DNA from: Sphingobacterium gobiense
GTDB lineage: Bacteria; Bacteroidota; Bacteroidia; Sphingobacteriales; Sphingobacteriaceae
Assembly (NCBI RefSeq): GCF_002980575.1
Contig: NZ_PVBS01000001.1
Location: 1,612,001 to 1,676,000, forward strand
Reading direction: 5' to 3'
DNA length: 64,000 nt
Under the pieces are notes generated by a model. That model was not told where the DNA came from, made no database searches, and worked only from the letters and a program-made list of their open reading frames with translations. Positions 51,778 through 61,270 of the stretch are shown one piece after another. The stretch's first letter is position 1. The number at the start of each line of letters is the position of its first letter. The translations under genes were made by a program, and so were the position numbers.

Positions 51778-53199
51778 ATGGAAAATAAAAGAATTAACGG
51801 TAACGACTTACTTGACTTAGGATATAAAGAAAACCATGCCATGGGCGTGGCATTGAAGATCAATAAGAAAAGACTCGGTTTCAGTCGAGAGCAGATGTTG
51901 GTAAAATTCAAGGATGTACTGGATCACCCAGAGTCTTATTTAAACGACAAGACCTTTAAACCCTTGGCAGAAATCCTGTTAAATATCGACGCGATCGAAA
52001 AAGAAACGATTTCTTTGAACGAAACTCCAAATGAGTATGCTGTATATGGCGAAGACCATATTGAAGAAGGAGCTAAAAAGCAGATGGACGTCGCGATGAA
52101 GCTGCCTGTAACCGTCGCAGGTGCCCTTATGCCCGATGCACACCAAGGTTACGGCTTACCGATCGGTGGCGTATTAGCGACCAATAACGCCGTTATCCCT
52201 TATGGTGTAGGTGTGGACATCGGTTGCCGAATGGCACTTTCGGTATTTGATTTACCGGCTGATTATCTGGATACCAACCACGATACGTTAAAAGCGGTGC
52301 TAATGGGTAATACACGTTTTGGCGCAGGTCACGGTTATTTGAAACACGAACGCGTGGATCACGCTGTTTTGGACAATGACCTATTCGATACCCATGATTT
52401 TATCCGATCGTTGAAGGACAAAGCCTGGACACAGTTAGGCTCTTCCGGTGGCGGGAATCACTTTGTGGAATTCGGCGTAATAGACTTTGCAGAGGCAGAC
52501 AAAGCCTTGGGCGTAGCGCGCGGAAAATATTTGGCGCTATTAACGCATTCCGGTTCGCGTGGACTGGGTGCAACCATCGCGGGTCATTATACCAAACTCG
52601 CGAAAGATATCTGTAAGCTACCCTATACAGCGCAAAATTTGGCTTATTTGGATCTGGATACGGCCGAAGGACAGGAATACTGGTTAGCGATGAATCTAGC
52701 TGGCGATTACGCCTCGGCCTGTCATGAGGTTATCCACGATAAGATCAAAACAGCATTGGGTGCCGAATTACTGGCCAAGGTCGAGAACCACCACAATTTT
52801 GCATGGAAAGAGCAGTTTGAAGGAGAAGAAGTGATCGTTCATCGTAAAGGTGCCACCCCGGCAAGTAAAGATACAATGGGTATCATTCCGGGTTCAATGG
52901 CTACCCCAGGCTTCTTGGTAAGAGGCAAAGGAGAAGAAGCAGCCATTAACTCGGCGTCACACGGTGCCGGACGTCTGATGAGCCGTACACAGGCGATCAA
53001 AACGCTGGCATCCGCGGATTTGAAGACAATGCTTGAGCAACATGGTATTACGTTACTTGGAGCCGGAATGGACGAAGCGCCTATGGCGTACAAGGATATT
53101 CATACCGTGATGGCCGCGCAATCCGATCTAGTCGATGTTGTGGCGACCTTCTCTCCTAAGATTGTCCGTATGGCAGACGACGGGTCGAGGGAGGATTAA
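51778..53199 (+). CDS. rtcB: RtcB-family RNA ligase
   Basis: 473 residues from the ATG at 51778 (the longer frame overlaps the AraC gene). Motifs: PDAHQGYGLPIGGVLAT, GVGVDIGCRMALS with the manganese-binding Cys, SSGGGNHFVEFG, HSGSRGLGATIAGHY, NHHNFAW, and SASHGAGRLMSR with the His that becomes guanylated. It joins RNA 3'-phosphate or 2',3'-cyclic phosphate to 5'-OH using GTP and manganese, in tRNA or rRNA repair. It stands 4 bases after an AraC regulator; no rtcA or archease is seen. Confidence 0.93.
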   Translation: MENKRINGNDLLDLGYKENHAMGVALKINKKRLGFSREQMLVKFKDVLDHPESYLNDKTFKPLAEILLNIDAIEKETISLNETPNEYAVYGEDHIEEGAKKQMDVAMKLPVTVAGALMPDAHQGYGLPIGGVLATNNAVIPYGVGVDIGCRMALSVFDLPADYLDTNHDTLKAVLMGNTRFGAGHGYLKHERVDHAVLDNDLFDTHDFIRSLKDKAWTQLGSSGGGNHFVEFGVIDFAEADKALGVARGKYLALLTHSGSRGLGATIAGHYTKLAKDICKLPYTAQNLAYLDLDTAEGQEYWLAMNLAGDYASACHEVIHDKIKTALGAELLAKVENHHNFAWKEQFEGEEVIVHRKGATPASKDTMGIIPGSMATPGFLVRGKGEEAAINSASHGAGRLMSRTQAIKTLASADLKTMLEQHGITLLGAGMDEAPMAYKDIHTVMAAQSDLVDVVATFSPKIVRMADDGSRED

Positions 53200-53208
53200 A
53201 TAGATCGC

Positions 53209-54321
53209 TCAAGCACGGCGCTTTTTCTTCTTTCCCCATTTTCGGTTGTACCATATCAAAAAACCCGTTAAAGGAAGGCTGGCACAAAACATGGAACAGA
53301 TGAAAGCAAAAATTTTGCTAGGCAGCCCCATGAAAGAGCCAACATGTAGATCAAAATTCATGGCGCGAATCTTATCGGCTGTGTTCAAATCATCTGTACC
53401 GTAAGCATAGAGCAACTGAGCTGTTTGTCGATCATAATATAACCACTCGAAGTGGTACGTTCTGCTTTTTAACATACGGACTTGAAAATCGTAAGGCGCA
53501 TCTTCCGCTTCCCGGACACGCATCGACACCATATCTGCTTTCGGATAGCGCCGCAAGACATCAGCAAACGCACTATCCAAACCACGCTTGTCGGAGCCTC
53601 CCGTTGGCGCTGACTTAGGGATTTCCCATTGCGTGCGATGCTGTCCTCCACTAAAACTATAGGTAAAAGCTTGGTCAAACCAAGAGAAAGAATAAACTAG
53701 CCCCGTCATGGCTAGCACTAAAGCAGGGATTAACATATAAAATCCCCAAACGTTATGTAGATCGTAATTCAACCTTTTAAAAGAAGCCTTCCATTTAACA
53801 GTAAATGATTTTTTTAAATGCTTTCGGTTCCATTTTTTAGGCCACCAGAGTACCAGTCCACTTAGGCAAAGTAATAAAAAGATGAGGATAGAATATGCCA
53901 CAATGGGTTGCCCGATTTCCTTCCCTAAGAGCAGGTTTCGGTGCAGTTCGAGCACGACCCGAAAGAACTCTCTGTTTTGGTCTTCCACATAGATAACGTC
54001 CGCGGTGTAAGGGTTGACATACACCCTATATTTAGCACCTGCACGGAATACCCATGTGCGGCCAGGGGCAGGCTGTATATCAGCCCGGACAATCTCGTGC
54101 GAAGCAGGTACGGCGGCTTGTGCCTGGGCAACCATGACCGAAAGCGGTTGATATGGAACATTTTCTATCTGGACATAGCATCTATCGCGATAGGCTAACT
54201 CCCTTATTTCATCAATAAATACATAGAGGCAGCCCGTTATACTGACAATAAAGGTAATCAAGCCCGTTATTAAGCCTAACCACAAATGTAACCATCCATT
54301 TAGCTTCTTCAATAAGCGCAT
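53209..54321 (-). CDS. PepSY-associated membrane protein, candidate ferric-siderophore reductase
   Basis: 370 residues with four membrane helices (LHLWLGLITGLITFIVSITGC; IVAYSILIFLLLCLSGLVLWW; VWGFYMLIPALVLAMTGLVYS; KIFAFICSMFCASLPLTGFL IWY) and two PepSY-like periplasmic parts. Histidines within helices 1, 2 and 3 (HLWLG, HRNLLLG, HNVW) could bind haem. It overlaps the siderophore receptor stop by one base, which suggests reduction of imported ferric siderophore, as proposed for this family. Confidence 0.85.
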   Translation of the reverse strand: MRLLKKLNGWLHLWLGLITGLITFIVSITGCLYVFIDEIRELAYRDRCYVQIENVPYQPLSVMVAQAQAAVPASHEIVRADIQPAPGRTWVFRAGAKYRVYVNPYTADVIYVEDQNREFFRVVLELHRNLLLGKEIGQPIVAYSILIFLLLCLSGLVLWWPKKWNRKHLKKSFTVKWKASFKRLNYDLHNVWGFYMLIPALVLAMTGLVYSFSWFDQAFTYSFSGGQHRTQWEIPKSAPTGGSDKRGLDSAFADVLRRYPKADMVSMRVREAEDAPYDFQVRMLKSRTYHFEWLYYDRQTAQLLYAYGTDDLNTADKIRAMNFDLHVGSFMGLPSKIFAFICSMFCASLPLTGFLIWYNRKWGKKKKRRA

Positions 54322-56486
54322 CAGTACGTATAGGTCAGGTTTAAACTTGCGCGGGCACCATTCCCCATCGTATATCGAAGATTATCTGCACTAAATTGAC
54401 TATAAAATGGGTAAAACGATTTGTTGAAGATATTTTCAACTCCAAAGCCTACACGCACCGCTTTATGCAATTGATAGGAGCCGCTTAGGTTAAAAATATT
54501 GACTGGTTTAACAGGTCCCGTTCCCACCCGATAACGACCATCTTCCAGCGGATCAAAACGGTCTCTGCTTCCAGTGTACACCCAAAAAAGCTGCAGGTCC
54601 AGCTTATCCGTTGCACGATACCTTGCGTACGCCGTTGCCTTCGGCGGTGCGATACGCGCAAAGCCTAAATACTCTTTGGTACCATCTTCTTTCTCCGCTT
54701 TACCCTCCACATAGGCGTAGGTAGCCCCTAATCCCAACGATGCCGTCAGTTGTGCATCGAGTGTCAGCTCATAGCCATGTACACGCTCAGGATTACGCTG
54801 CGGCAATAAGGTACCACTCTCGTTGGCCACTAAATTCGCTCCTAATTTGGAGGTACTGATATAATATGCCGCCGTTAGATTAAAAATCGAAAAGCGGCTG
54901 CTAAACCCAGCCTCATAATTATTCGTGATGATTGGATCCGTCTGCAGCAGTGCCATATCCTGAACCGTTGCGGCTCTTAATATACGCCCCAGCTCATTCA
55001 GGCCAAACGCTTGGGAAAAGCTGACAAAAGGGTTGAAATATTCGTATTTATTGTAACGTAGGCCAGCATTGAACATCGCACTTTTATAATTGATCCGTCC
55101 ACCTTTAACAGCTACTACTCCCCCTCCATCCGCATCTTTAGGGAGCGTTTGGTAATCTTCTACATCTACCCGTGCATTCTCATAGCGGATCCCTCCTTTA
55201 AATATCAGGTGGTCAAACATATCAATTTTTAGCTGTGCATACGGCGCCATGTTGGTCATATCCATATTCGGTATGTAAACGCGCCCATCTAGCAATGGCT
55301 GGTAAGTATCGTCCCCCAGCAGATCCATTCCATAGGCTATCGTACCCTTCACCCGTCCGTTACCGAAAGGTGTAAGTAAATTTAGGCGTAGCCCTTTCTT
55401 TTTTGAACTGATCTGGGTCTGCCCCGGCCCGTACCATCCATTTGCCTTGGCAACATAGCGGTTCGTAGACAGAAATCGATGGAAATAACCCGTTAAATCC
55501 ATCTCCGTATGGAATGGCAGATTACGTAGCGTATACGTGGCAAACACGTTATGGTTTTGCGGCGTTCCAGCAGGATCTCCCGGATCCTCGCCCTTTATCC
55601 CTATAGCCGGACGCTCACCATATACACCGGGTTCCACCACATAATCACTGTTCTGCAAACTTTTGAAAAAGCTATACGCCACGGTAAGTTCGCTCTGTTT
55701 GTTAAATCGGTATTGACCTTTTGCGAACGTGTTCAGCGCATAGGATTGCTCTAGCCCATCTTCCTGTCCAAGGACACTTCCATCGGCAGCTTTCAATAAG
55801 CCGGTGTAGTTATAAGTTGCACTCGCCACATACGAAAATTTGTCGAGCGTCCCGTTGAAAGATTGCGACAGCCTGTATCCGACCGAATTATTAAGTGATC
55901 CCGGATGACCATTTAACCCTAAAAAGGTTTGCCCTGCAATACGTTTATCCGCATCGGGCTTCTTGGTAATATAGTTTATAATACCACCTCCCGATCCGTT
56001 ACCATAAATAGAAGTTGCCCCTTTGATAACCTCCACACGCTCAATGATAGCCGGGTCAAGTGAACGTATATCCCGGTTGCCGTTCATCAGCGGGGTGGAT
56101 TGCGGTATCCCATCGATCAGTACCAACACATTACGCCCGCGCAAAGTCTGCCCGGTATTAGTCGCCTTGTTGGTGGATGGCCCTAAGCCAGGAACAGTAA
56201 ATGCCAATATCTCGCTGATGGACGGGTTAATATTGATCTGCTGCTCGATCTGCTCCTTACCCAGTATCGTCACGGACGACGGCACTTCATCGATCCGCTC
56301 GGGCATACGGCTAGCTGTCACCAAGACTTCCTGAAGCTTTTCATTTTTAACCGAATCATCGGTACGGTTCTGTTCTGTAACCGGCGTAGTATTTGTCCGA
56401 GCCACTCGATCCTGTTGCCCCTGAGACATTTGTGGCAACATCACGATAAGCAGCAGATGGCATAAGAAGAGGAACGCCTTTTTCAT
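54321..56486 (-). CDS. TonB-dependent siderophore receptor
   Basis: 721 residues. Signal peptide (about 1-23), a TonB-box-like stretch (KLQEVLVTASRMPERIDEVP), plug (about 60-180: QININPSISEILAFTVPGLG, GQTLRGRNVLVLIDGIPQST, IERVEVIKGATSIYGNGSGG) and a barrel of the FhuA/FecA-like class ending in GARASLNLTYTY. It takes ferric siderophore across the outer membrane. Paired with the PepSY protein downstream. Ligand type unknown. Confidence 0.9.
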   Translation of the reverse strand: MKKAFLFLCHLLLIVMLPQMSQGQQDRVARTNTTPVTEQNRTDDSVKNEKLQEVLVTASRMPERIDEVPSSVTILGKEQIEQQININPSISEILAFTVPGLGPSTNKATNTGQTLRGRNVLVLIDGIPQSTPLMNGNRDIRSLDPAIIERVEVIKGATSIYGNGSGGGIINYITKKPDADKRIAGQTFLGLNGHPGSLNNSVGYRLSQSFNGTLDKFSYVASATYNYTGLLKAADGSVLGQEDGLEQSYALNTFAKGQYRFNKQSELTVAYSFFKSLQNSDYVVEPGVYGERPAIGIKGEDPGDPAGTPQNHNVFATYTLRNLPFHTEMDLTGYFHRFLSTNRYVAKANGWYGPGQTQISSKKKGLRLNLLTPFGNGRVKGTIAYGMDLLGDDTYQPLLDGRVYIPNMDMTNMAPYAQLKIDMFDHLIFKGGIRYENARVDVEDYQTLPKDADGGGVVAVKGGRINYKSAMFNAGLRYNKYEYFNPFVSFSQAFGLNELGRILRAATVQDMALLQTDPIITNNYEAGFSSRFSIFNLTAAYYISTSKLGANLVANESGTLLPQRNPERVHGYELTLDAQLTASLGLGATYAYVEGKAEKEDGTKEYLGFARIAPPKATAYARYRATDKLDLQLFWVYTGSRDRFDPLEDGRYRVGTGPVKPVNIFNLSGSYQLHKAVRVGFGVENIFNKSFYPFYSQFSADNLRYTMGNGARASLNLTYTY

Positions 56487-56727
56487 ATTTTTACACGTTT
56501 TTTGATAGATTCAGCTATTTAAATAATTCTTCAGAGTCGATTGTCGGATTTGCATACAGACAAATCGACGACAAATCTATAGTTTGTTTAGAACTAATCC
56601 AAATAATAATTACAATAACACCACGTTGTAGATATTGTCGGTTTCGACTACAACGATTCCGTATTGAGATACAAACCGCCTGTTTATTAGAATGATCTTT
56701 GCATCGTCACTATAAAAAAGAAGAACA
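56487..56727. other. intergenic region between siderophore receptor and SDR genes
   Basis: 241 bases between divergent genes. GATTTG (56547-56552) and CAAATC (56561-56566) form a 6-base dyad with an 8-base loop, repeated loosely on both sides (ATTGTCG, CGACAAAT). GATCTTTG near 56693 is one base off the -7 consensus for the SDR gene. No Fur box is clear. Confidence 0.4.
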
Positions 56728-57483
56728 ATGAGTAAAATAGCATTCGTAACCGGCGGAAGCCGAGGGTTAGGAAAAGACATGGCGCTTCGTATTGCCGAAA
56801 ATGGCCTGGACGTTATCTTGACGTACAAAAGTAACAAAGACGAAGCCACCAAGGTAGTTGAAGCGATCGAAGCCAAAGGACAGCAGGCATTTGCCATACA
56901 ACTGGACACTTCAAAAACAGAAAGCTTTGATTCTGTCATTGCAGAGGTCCGAACCAGCCTAAAACAAAAACGCGGACAAGAAACAATTGATTTTTTAGTT
57001 AACAATGCGGGCATTGGGCTTGTTAACCCAATTACAGAAACCACAGAAGAACAGTTCGACACGCTTTCGAATATCCACCTCAAAGGCGTATTTTTCTTAA
57101 CACAAAAACTTATTCCGCTACTTAACCCGGGCGGAGGAATAATCAATGTCTCTTCCGGCCTGGCCAGATTCAGCATGCCTGGCTACGCTGCCTATGCCAT
57201 GATGAAAGGTGGCATCGAGGTTTTCTCCCGTTATTTGGCAAAAGAACTGGGCAGCAAAGGCATCCGGGCGAACACGATCGCTCCCGGCGCTATAGAAACA
57301 GATTTCGGTGGCGGAGCCGTTCGTGATAACGAGCAATACAATAAAGCCGTTAGTTCGGTCACAGCTTTAGGTCGCGCAGGTTTAGCTGAAGATATCGGTG
57401 GCGTTGTGGCATTTTTATGTACAGAAGATGCCCGCTGGATTAATGCACAGCGCATTGAAGTTTCGGGAGGGATGAACATTTAA
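56728..57483 (+). CDS. SDR-family oxidoreductase (FabG-like)
   Basis: 251 residues. NADP-binding TGGSRGLG (8-15), NNAGIG, Ser in NVSSGLARFS and the active-site pair in YAAYAMMKGG (Tyr and Lys three apart), the classical SDR pattern. Closest in style to FabG/glucose dehydrogenase-like SDRs of general detoxication; substrate unknown. It lies 63 bases before an AraC gene, with a hairpin between. Confidence 0.92.
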   Translation: MSKIAFVTGGSRGLGKDMALRIAENGLDVILTYKSNKDEATKVVEAIEAKGQQAFAIQLDTSKTESFDSVIAEVRTSLKQKRGQETIDFLVNNAGIGLVNPITETTEEQFDTLSNIHLKGVFFLTQKLIPLLNPGGGIINVSSGLARFSMPGYAAYAMMKGGIEVFSRYLAKELGSKGIRANTIAPGAIETDFGGGAVRDNEQYNKAVSSVTALGRAGLAEDIGGVVAFLCTEDARWINAQRIEVSGGMNI

Positions 57484-57496
57484 CAAAAAATGCAAA

Positions 57497-57531
57497 AAGA
57501 AAAGTAGAAGTTTGTATCTTCTACTTTTCTT
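57497..57531 (+). terminator. terminator after the SDR gene
   Basis: Perfect 14-base stem AAGAAAAGTAGAAG (57497-57510) with CTTCTACTTTTCTT (57518-57531), 7-base loop. 13 bases after the stop; the AraC gene follows 15 bases later, so it may be partly read through. Confidence 0.75.
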
Positions 57532-57546
57532 AAAGGAACAGCGCAT

Positions 57547-58464
57547 ATGAACGAATTAATCCGAATCGATACGATTACTGAATTTCACCGATTGAACGGC
57601 ATACCGCTTCCTGATCACCCACTCATCAGTGTGGTGAACTACGGCGATCTTCTCAAAACTGAGGGACGTTTTCATTACTTAAAATCGTTTTATACTATTG
57701 CCCTAAAAAAAGATGTCGTCGGGAAATACCGCTACGGGCAGCAATCCTATGATTTTGACGAGGGTTTAATGACGTTTTTTGCGCCACAACAAGTACTCCA
57801 AGTCCAACATACCCAGGACGACGTACACCGCTCCCCCTCAGGATATATCTTACTTCTTCATCCTGATTTTCTTTGGAGCACCAGCCTTGCCGAGAAGATC
57901 AAGCGGTACGCATTCTTTGGCTATGAGGTCAATGAAGCCTTATTTCTATCCGAAAAAGAAGAAATAATTATTCTCGAAATATTCCGACAGATCCGGCAGG
58001 AATATTCGGGCAATATGGATGATTTTAGCAAAAACATCATTATTTCCCAGATTGAATTGCTGCTTAACTACTCCGAGCGCTTCTATAAACGCCAGTTTCT
58101 CACCAGAGACCAAAGCAACCACGAAATCCTAACGCGGTTCGAAAGAACGTTGGATCGTTATTTTAAAAGCGACGCATTGCTGGACAAGGGCTTGCCTACT
58201 GTGCAATATCTGAGTGGTGAACTGCATATCTCAGCGGATTACTTAAGCAGCACGCTAAAACACCTCACCGGACAAAATGCCCGACAACATATCCAACATA
58301 AAATCATCGAACAGGCGAAAGAGAAACTATCGAATACACCGCTTTCTGTCAGTGAGATAGCATACCAGCTAGGCTTTGAACATTCACAATCGTTCAGCAA
58401 ACTATTTAAACAAAAGACAAAACAAACACCTTTGGAGTTTCGGAAAAGCTTCGATTTGAGTTAG
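57547..58464 (+). CDS. AraC-family transcriptional regulator
   Basis: 305 residues: a cupin-like sensing domain in the N-terminal two-thirds (YRYGQQSYDFDEGLMTFFAP) and a C-terminal AraC HTH pair (PTVQYLSGELHISADYLSST; LSVSEIAYQLGFEHSQSFSK; KQTPLEFRKSF). It is a close paralogue of 60302-61219 (C-terminal 40 residues nearly the same) and, like it, follows an SDR gene on the same strand; probably it controls that gene. Confidence 0.92.
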   Translation: MNELIRIDTITEFHRLNGIPLPDHPLISVVNYGDLLKTEGRFHYLKSFYTIALKKDVVGKYRYGQQSYDFDEGLMTFFAPQQVLQVQHTQDDVHRSPSGYILLLHPDFLWSTSLAEKIKRYAFFGYEVNEALFLSEKEEIIILEIFRQIRQEYSGNMDDFSKNIIISQIELLLNYSERFYKRQFLTRDQSNHEILTRFERTLDRYFKSDALLDKGLPTVQYLSGELHISADYLSSTLKHLTGQNARQHIQHKIIEQAKEKLSNTPLSVSEIAYQLGFEHSQSFSKLFKQKTKQTPLEFRKSFDLS

Positions 58465-58573
58465 ATATTATCAACCATTATTTATACATTCAGAAATGTG
58501 CGTATCACCCTAGCATTATATTGTATCTCGTATTTTTAATGCTACGTAGGAAATAGTTCCCGACGGAATTAGT

Positions 58574-58605
58574 TTGTCAATTCATCGTAGAAACACCGAT
58601 ATTTG
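58574..58605 (+). promoter_or_regulatory. probable promoter of the inhibitor-like lipoprotein gene
   Basis: TTG (58574-58576), 21-base spacer and GATATTTG (58598-58605), one base off the -7 consensus. 40 bases before the ATG at 58646. Confidence 0.4.
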
Positions 58606-58645
58606 GCAGTAATTTTGATTGATCTTTCCGAATAGTTAAAAAACC

Positions 58646-59389
58646 ATGATAGAAAAAAACATCTTAAGATCTACCGTTGTATTAGCCATCCTGGCATTAA
58701 CGACACAGTGTCGGCCTTTGCAGAATGTAGCAAACAACAACAATAAAGTACAAAACGATTCTACATTATATGCCGTCTTAGCAGGCGAAGAAAAATACAC
58801 GCTTCACGGTGTTATCCCAATCAAATTCAGCGTCACCAACCCCACCGATGACACCTTAAAATTCACCCAATATCATACACCGTTCGAGGGCATGATGAGT
58901 AAATTCCTTACTATTACAGACAGCGCAGGAAACGACATCCAATATATAGGCGCGATGACTCGCCGCGTGATGCCGCCGCCGGCAGAAACCTATCATGCTG
59001 TAGCACCGGGCGAAACCAAATCCGTAACCTTTGATCTGAACCAAGTATATAAAATAGAAAAAGCCGGTCCATACACCTTGCAATATGCAGGAGGAAATAT
59101 TAGTGGCGTGGCCAGCGGTGAGCCTATCGTTATTACCGTTGAGCATGGCGGTGAAGCGAACATTAGCCGCACCCTGATCATCATGCTTTCTGAAGAAACT
59201 TCGTTGGAAGCGATTGCCGAAGAAGCCGCTTCTTACGGAGCAGACGTGCTATACAAATATAATGCGTTGAACGGATTGGCCGTGAAGATACCGGAAAGCA
59301 AATCGGTAAATGAAGCCATGGAACATTTTAAAAAGCTGCAAGGCGTTGTCAGTGTTTCAAAAGATCAGATCAGCACAATACAGCATTAA
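58646..59389 (+). CDS. lipoprotein with M35-prodomain-like and I9-inhibitor-like domains
   Basis: 247 residues. Lipobox TTQC (Cys22). Domain 1 (about 38-165) resembles the N-terminal beta domain of M35 deuterolysin/peptidyl-Lys metalloproteases: HGVIPIKFSVTNPTDDTLKF, HTPFEGMMSKFLTI, RVMPPPAETYHAVAPGETKS, KAGPYTLQYAGG. Domain 2 (about 175-247) resembles the subtilisin propeptide/inhibitor I9: LIIMLSEETSLEAIAEEAAS, DVLYKYNALNGLAVKIPES, LQGVVSVSKDQISTI. No protease follows in the same frame or in the neighbouring genes, so this looks like a free surface protease inhibitor or chaperone. PPK2 follows 11 bases later. Confidence 0.65.
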   Translation: MIEKNILRSTVVLAILALTTQCRPLQNVANNNNKVQNDSTLYAVLAGEEKYTLHGVIPIKFSVTNPTDDTLKFTQYHTPFEGMMSKFLTITDSAGNDIQYIGAMTRRVMPPPAETYHAVAPGETKSVTFDLNQVYKIEKAGPYTLQYAGGNISGVASGEPIVITVEHGGEANISRTLIIMLSEETSLEAIAEEAASYGADVLYKYNALNGLAVKIPESKSVNEAMEHFKKLQGVVSVSKDQISTIQH

Positions 59390-59400
59390 GACACAGTAAT

Positions 59401-60279
59401 ATGAACAAACTACTCAAAAAACTAACGGCGGGCGATCAATTCATTATGGAGAATCACCCTACGGATGTCCGCGCAGAGATAACAGAGGAAGAAGCTATCC
59501 AAGGATTGAAAAAAATCAGAAAAGAAATTGCGGAAATCCAAGACGTCATCTATGCACACAACCGATATGCCGTATTGATCTGTTTTCAGGGCATGGATAC
59601 CGCTGGAAAGGATTCTCTTATCCGGGAGGTATTCCAAAAATTCAATGCCCGCGGGGTTGTCGTCCATAGTTTTAAAACACCTACTTCCAAAGAGCTGCAA
59701 CACGACTACCTGTGGCGTCATGCGATTGCCTTACCCGAAAAAGGTAAGTTTGGCGTTTTCAACCGCACCCATTACGAAAATGTGCTGGTCACCCGTGTGC
59801 ATCCCGAATATATCCTCAACGAAAACATCCCCGGCATAACCAGTGTTGAAGATATACCGAAGGATTTCTGGAAAACCCGATATGATGAGATCAATGCTTT
59901 CGAGCGACATGTGGTTAATAACGGAACCATTGTTCTCAAATTCTTCCTACACCTCAGCAAGGACGAACAGAAAAACAGACTCCTCAGACGACTGGAAGAA
60001 GAAAAGCACAACTGGAAATTCTCACCGGGCGACCTGAAAGAACGCGCGTTGTGGGATCAATATATGGCCTATTACCAAGAAGCAATACAAAACACTTCTA
60101 AAGACCACGCGCCTTGGTATATCATTCCATCAGACAGCAAACCTATCGCAAGGTATTTAGTAGCGAAGATTATACTGGATAAACTCAAAAAATACAAGGA
60201 CATTCAATATCCAGAGATGCTGCCCGAAATCGAACAGCACAAGGCCGCTTACAAAAGAGAATTAGAAAATCAGGGGTGA
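59401..60279 (+). CDS. ppk2: polyphosphate kinase 2 family protein
   Basis: 292 residues, single PPK2 domain. Walker A QGMDTAGKDS, Walker B-like region GVFNRTHYENVLVTRVHPEY and the lid-type basic stretch KNRLLRRLEEEKHNWKF. The enzyme moves phosphate between polyphosphate and nucleotides (NDP or NMP); sequence does not settle the class. It is probably in an operon with the upstream inhibitor-like lipoprotein (11-base gap) although the functions have no obvious link. Confidence 0.92.
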   Translation: MNKLLKKLTAGDQFIMENHPTDVRAEITEEEAIQGLKKIRKEIAEIQDVIYAHNRYAVLICFQGMDTAGKDSLIREVFQKFNARGVVVHSFKTPTSKELQHDYLWRHAIALPEKGKFGVFNRTHYENVLVTRVHPEYILNENIPGITSVEDIPKDFWKTRYDEINAFERHVVNNGTIVLKFFLHLSKDEQKNRLLRRLEEEKHNWKFSPGDLKERALWDQYMAYYQEAIQNTSKDHAPWYIIPSDSKPIARYLVAKIILDKLKKYKDIQYPEMLPEIEQHKAAYKRELENQG

Positions 60280-60301
60280 GCTCATCGATGATTTACCTAA
60301 A

Positions 60302-61219
60302 TTAGTTAAATGACTGCCTAAACTCCAAAGGAGTCTGCTTGGTTTTTTGCTTGAACAGTTTACTGAAAGATTGCGGATGCTCAAAGCCCAACCCATAAGC
60401 GATCTCACTTATAGACAGGTTGGTGGTACTCAATTGTTCTTTAGCGTAATCTATCAGCTTGTTCTGGATGTGCTGTTGGGTGGTCTGTTGCGTGTGCAAT
60501 CGCAACAGCGTTCCCAAATAATTGGGAGAAATGTTCAGTTGTTCCGCAATCAGGGTGACTGTCGGCATGCCATTTTCCAACACGTTGTCTTTTTGAAAAT
60601 GGTCAGAAAGAACACTTTCAAAACGCTCCAACAATTCATAGCTGGACTTTTTTCGAGTTAAAAACTGACGTTCATAGAAGCGTTCAGCATAAATCAGCAA
60701 TAGCTCCAACTGTGCTATAATGAGTTCTTGGCTGAATTTGTCTATATTAGACTGGTATTCCTGCTCAATCTTCAGCAAGATGTCTACCATAATTTTCTCT
60801 TCCTTATCCGAGAGAAAAAGCGCTTCGTTTACCGAATACCGGAAAAAGTCAAAGGATTTTATCTTTTTTGCCAAGCGCGTGTTCCAAAGAAAATCAGGAT
60901 GAATAAGCAAAAGCCAGCCTGTAGGTTCTACCACAGCATTCGGGTCTACCTCAATTTTCAGAAACTGAAGTGGCGCAACAAACGTAAGGACTCCAGAATC
61001 AAAATCATATTGCTGCTGTCCGTAATTGAACTTGGCATTGACATTCCGCTTTAACCCCACCGAATAAAAGTCCTGAATCCATTTCATCTGGCTATCATTG
61101 ATCGGATAAGCAACCTTACTGTAATCGATCAAGCTGATCAACGGATGTTCAGGATTCGGCAAACTGCAAAACTTGTGAAATTCTGCAATAGAATTAAAGC
61201 GGAATGTATTTCCCATCAT
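60302..61219 (-). CDS. AraC-family transcriptional regulator
   Basis: 305 residues, same layout as 57547-58464: sensing domain with FNYGQQQYDFDSGVLTFVAP and HTH pair with LNISPNYLGTLLRLHTQQTT, LSISEIAYGLGFEHPQSFSK, KQTPLEFRQSF. A second ATG is one codon in (61216). It lies 51 bases after an SDR gene on the same strand, so an SDR-AraC pair is repeated here in reverse orientation. Confidence 0.92.
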   Translation of the reverse strand: MMGNTFRFNSIAEFHKFCSLPNPEHPLISLIDYSKVAYPINDSQMKWIQDFYSVGLKRNVNAKFNYGQQQYDFDSGVLTFVAPLQFLKIEVDPNAVVEPTGWLLLIHPDFLWNTRLAKKIKSFDFFRYSVNEALFLSDKEEKIMVDILLKIEQEYQSNIDKFSQELIIAQLELLLIYAERFYERQFLTRKKSSYELLERFESVLSDHFQKDNVLENGMPTVTLIAEQLNISPNYLGTLLRLHTQQTTQQHIQNKLIDYAKEQLSTTNLSISEIAYGLGFEHPQSFSKLFKQKTKQTPLEFRQSFN

Positions 61220-61270
61220 AGCTAAATTACTTATTTTCTTTGTATTGTTCTTGATTTTTACCGGGCATTG

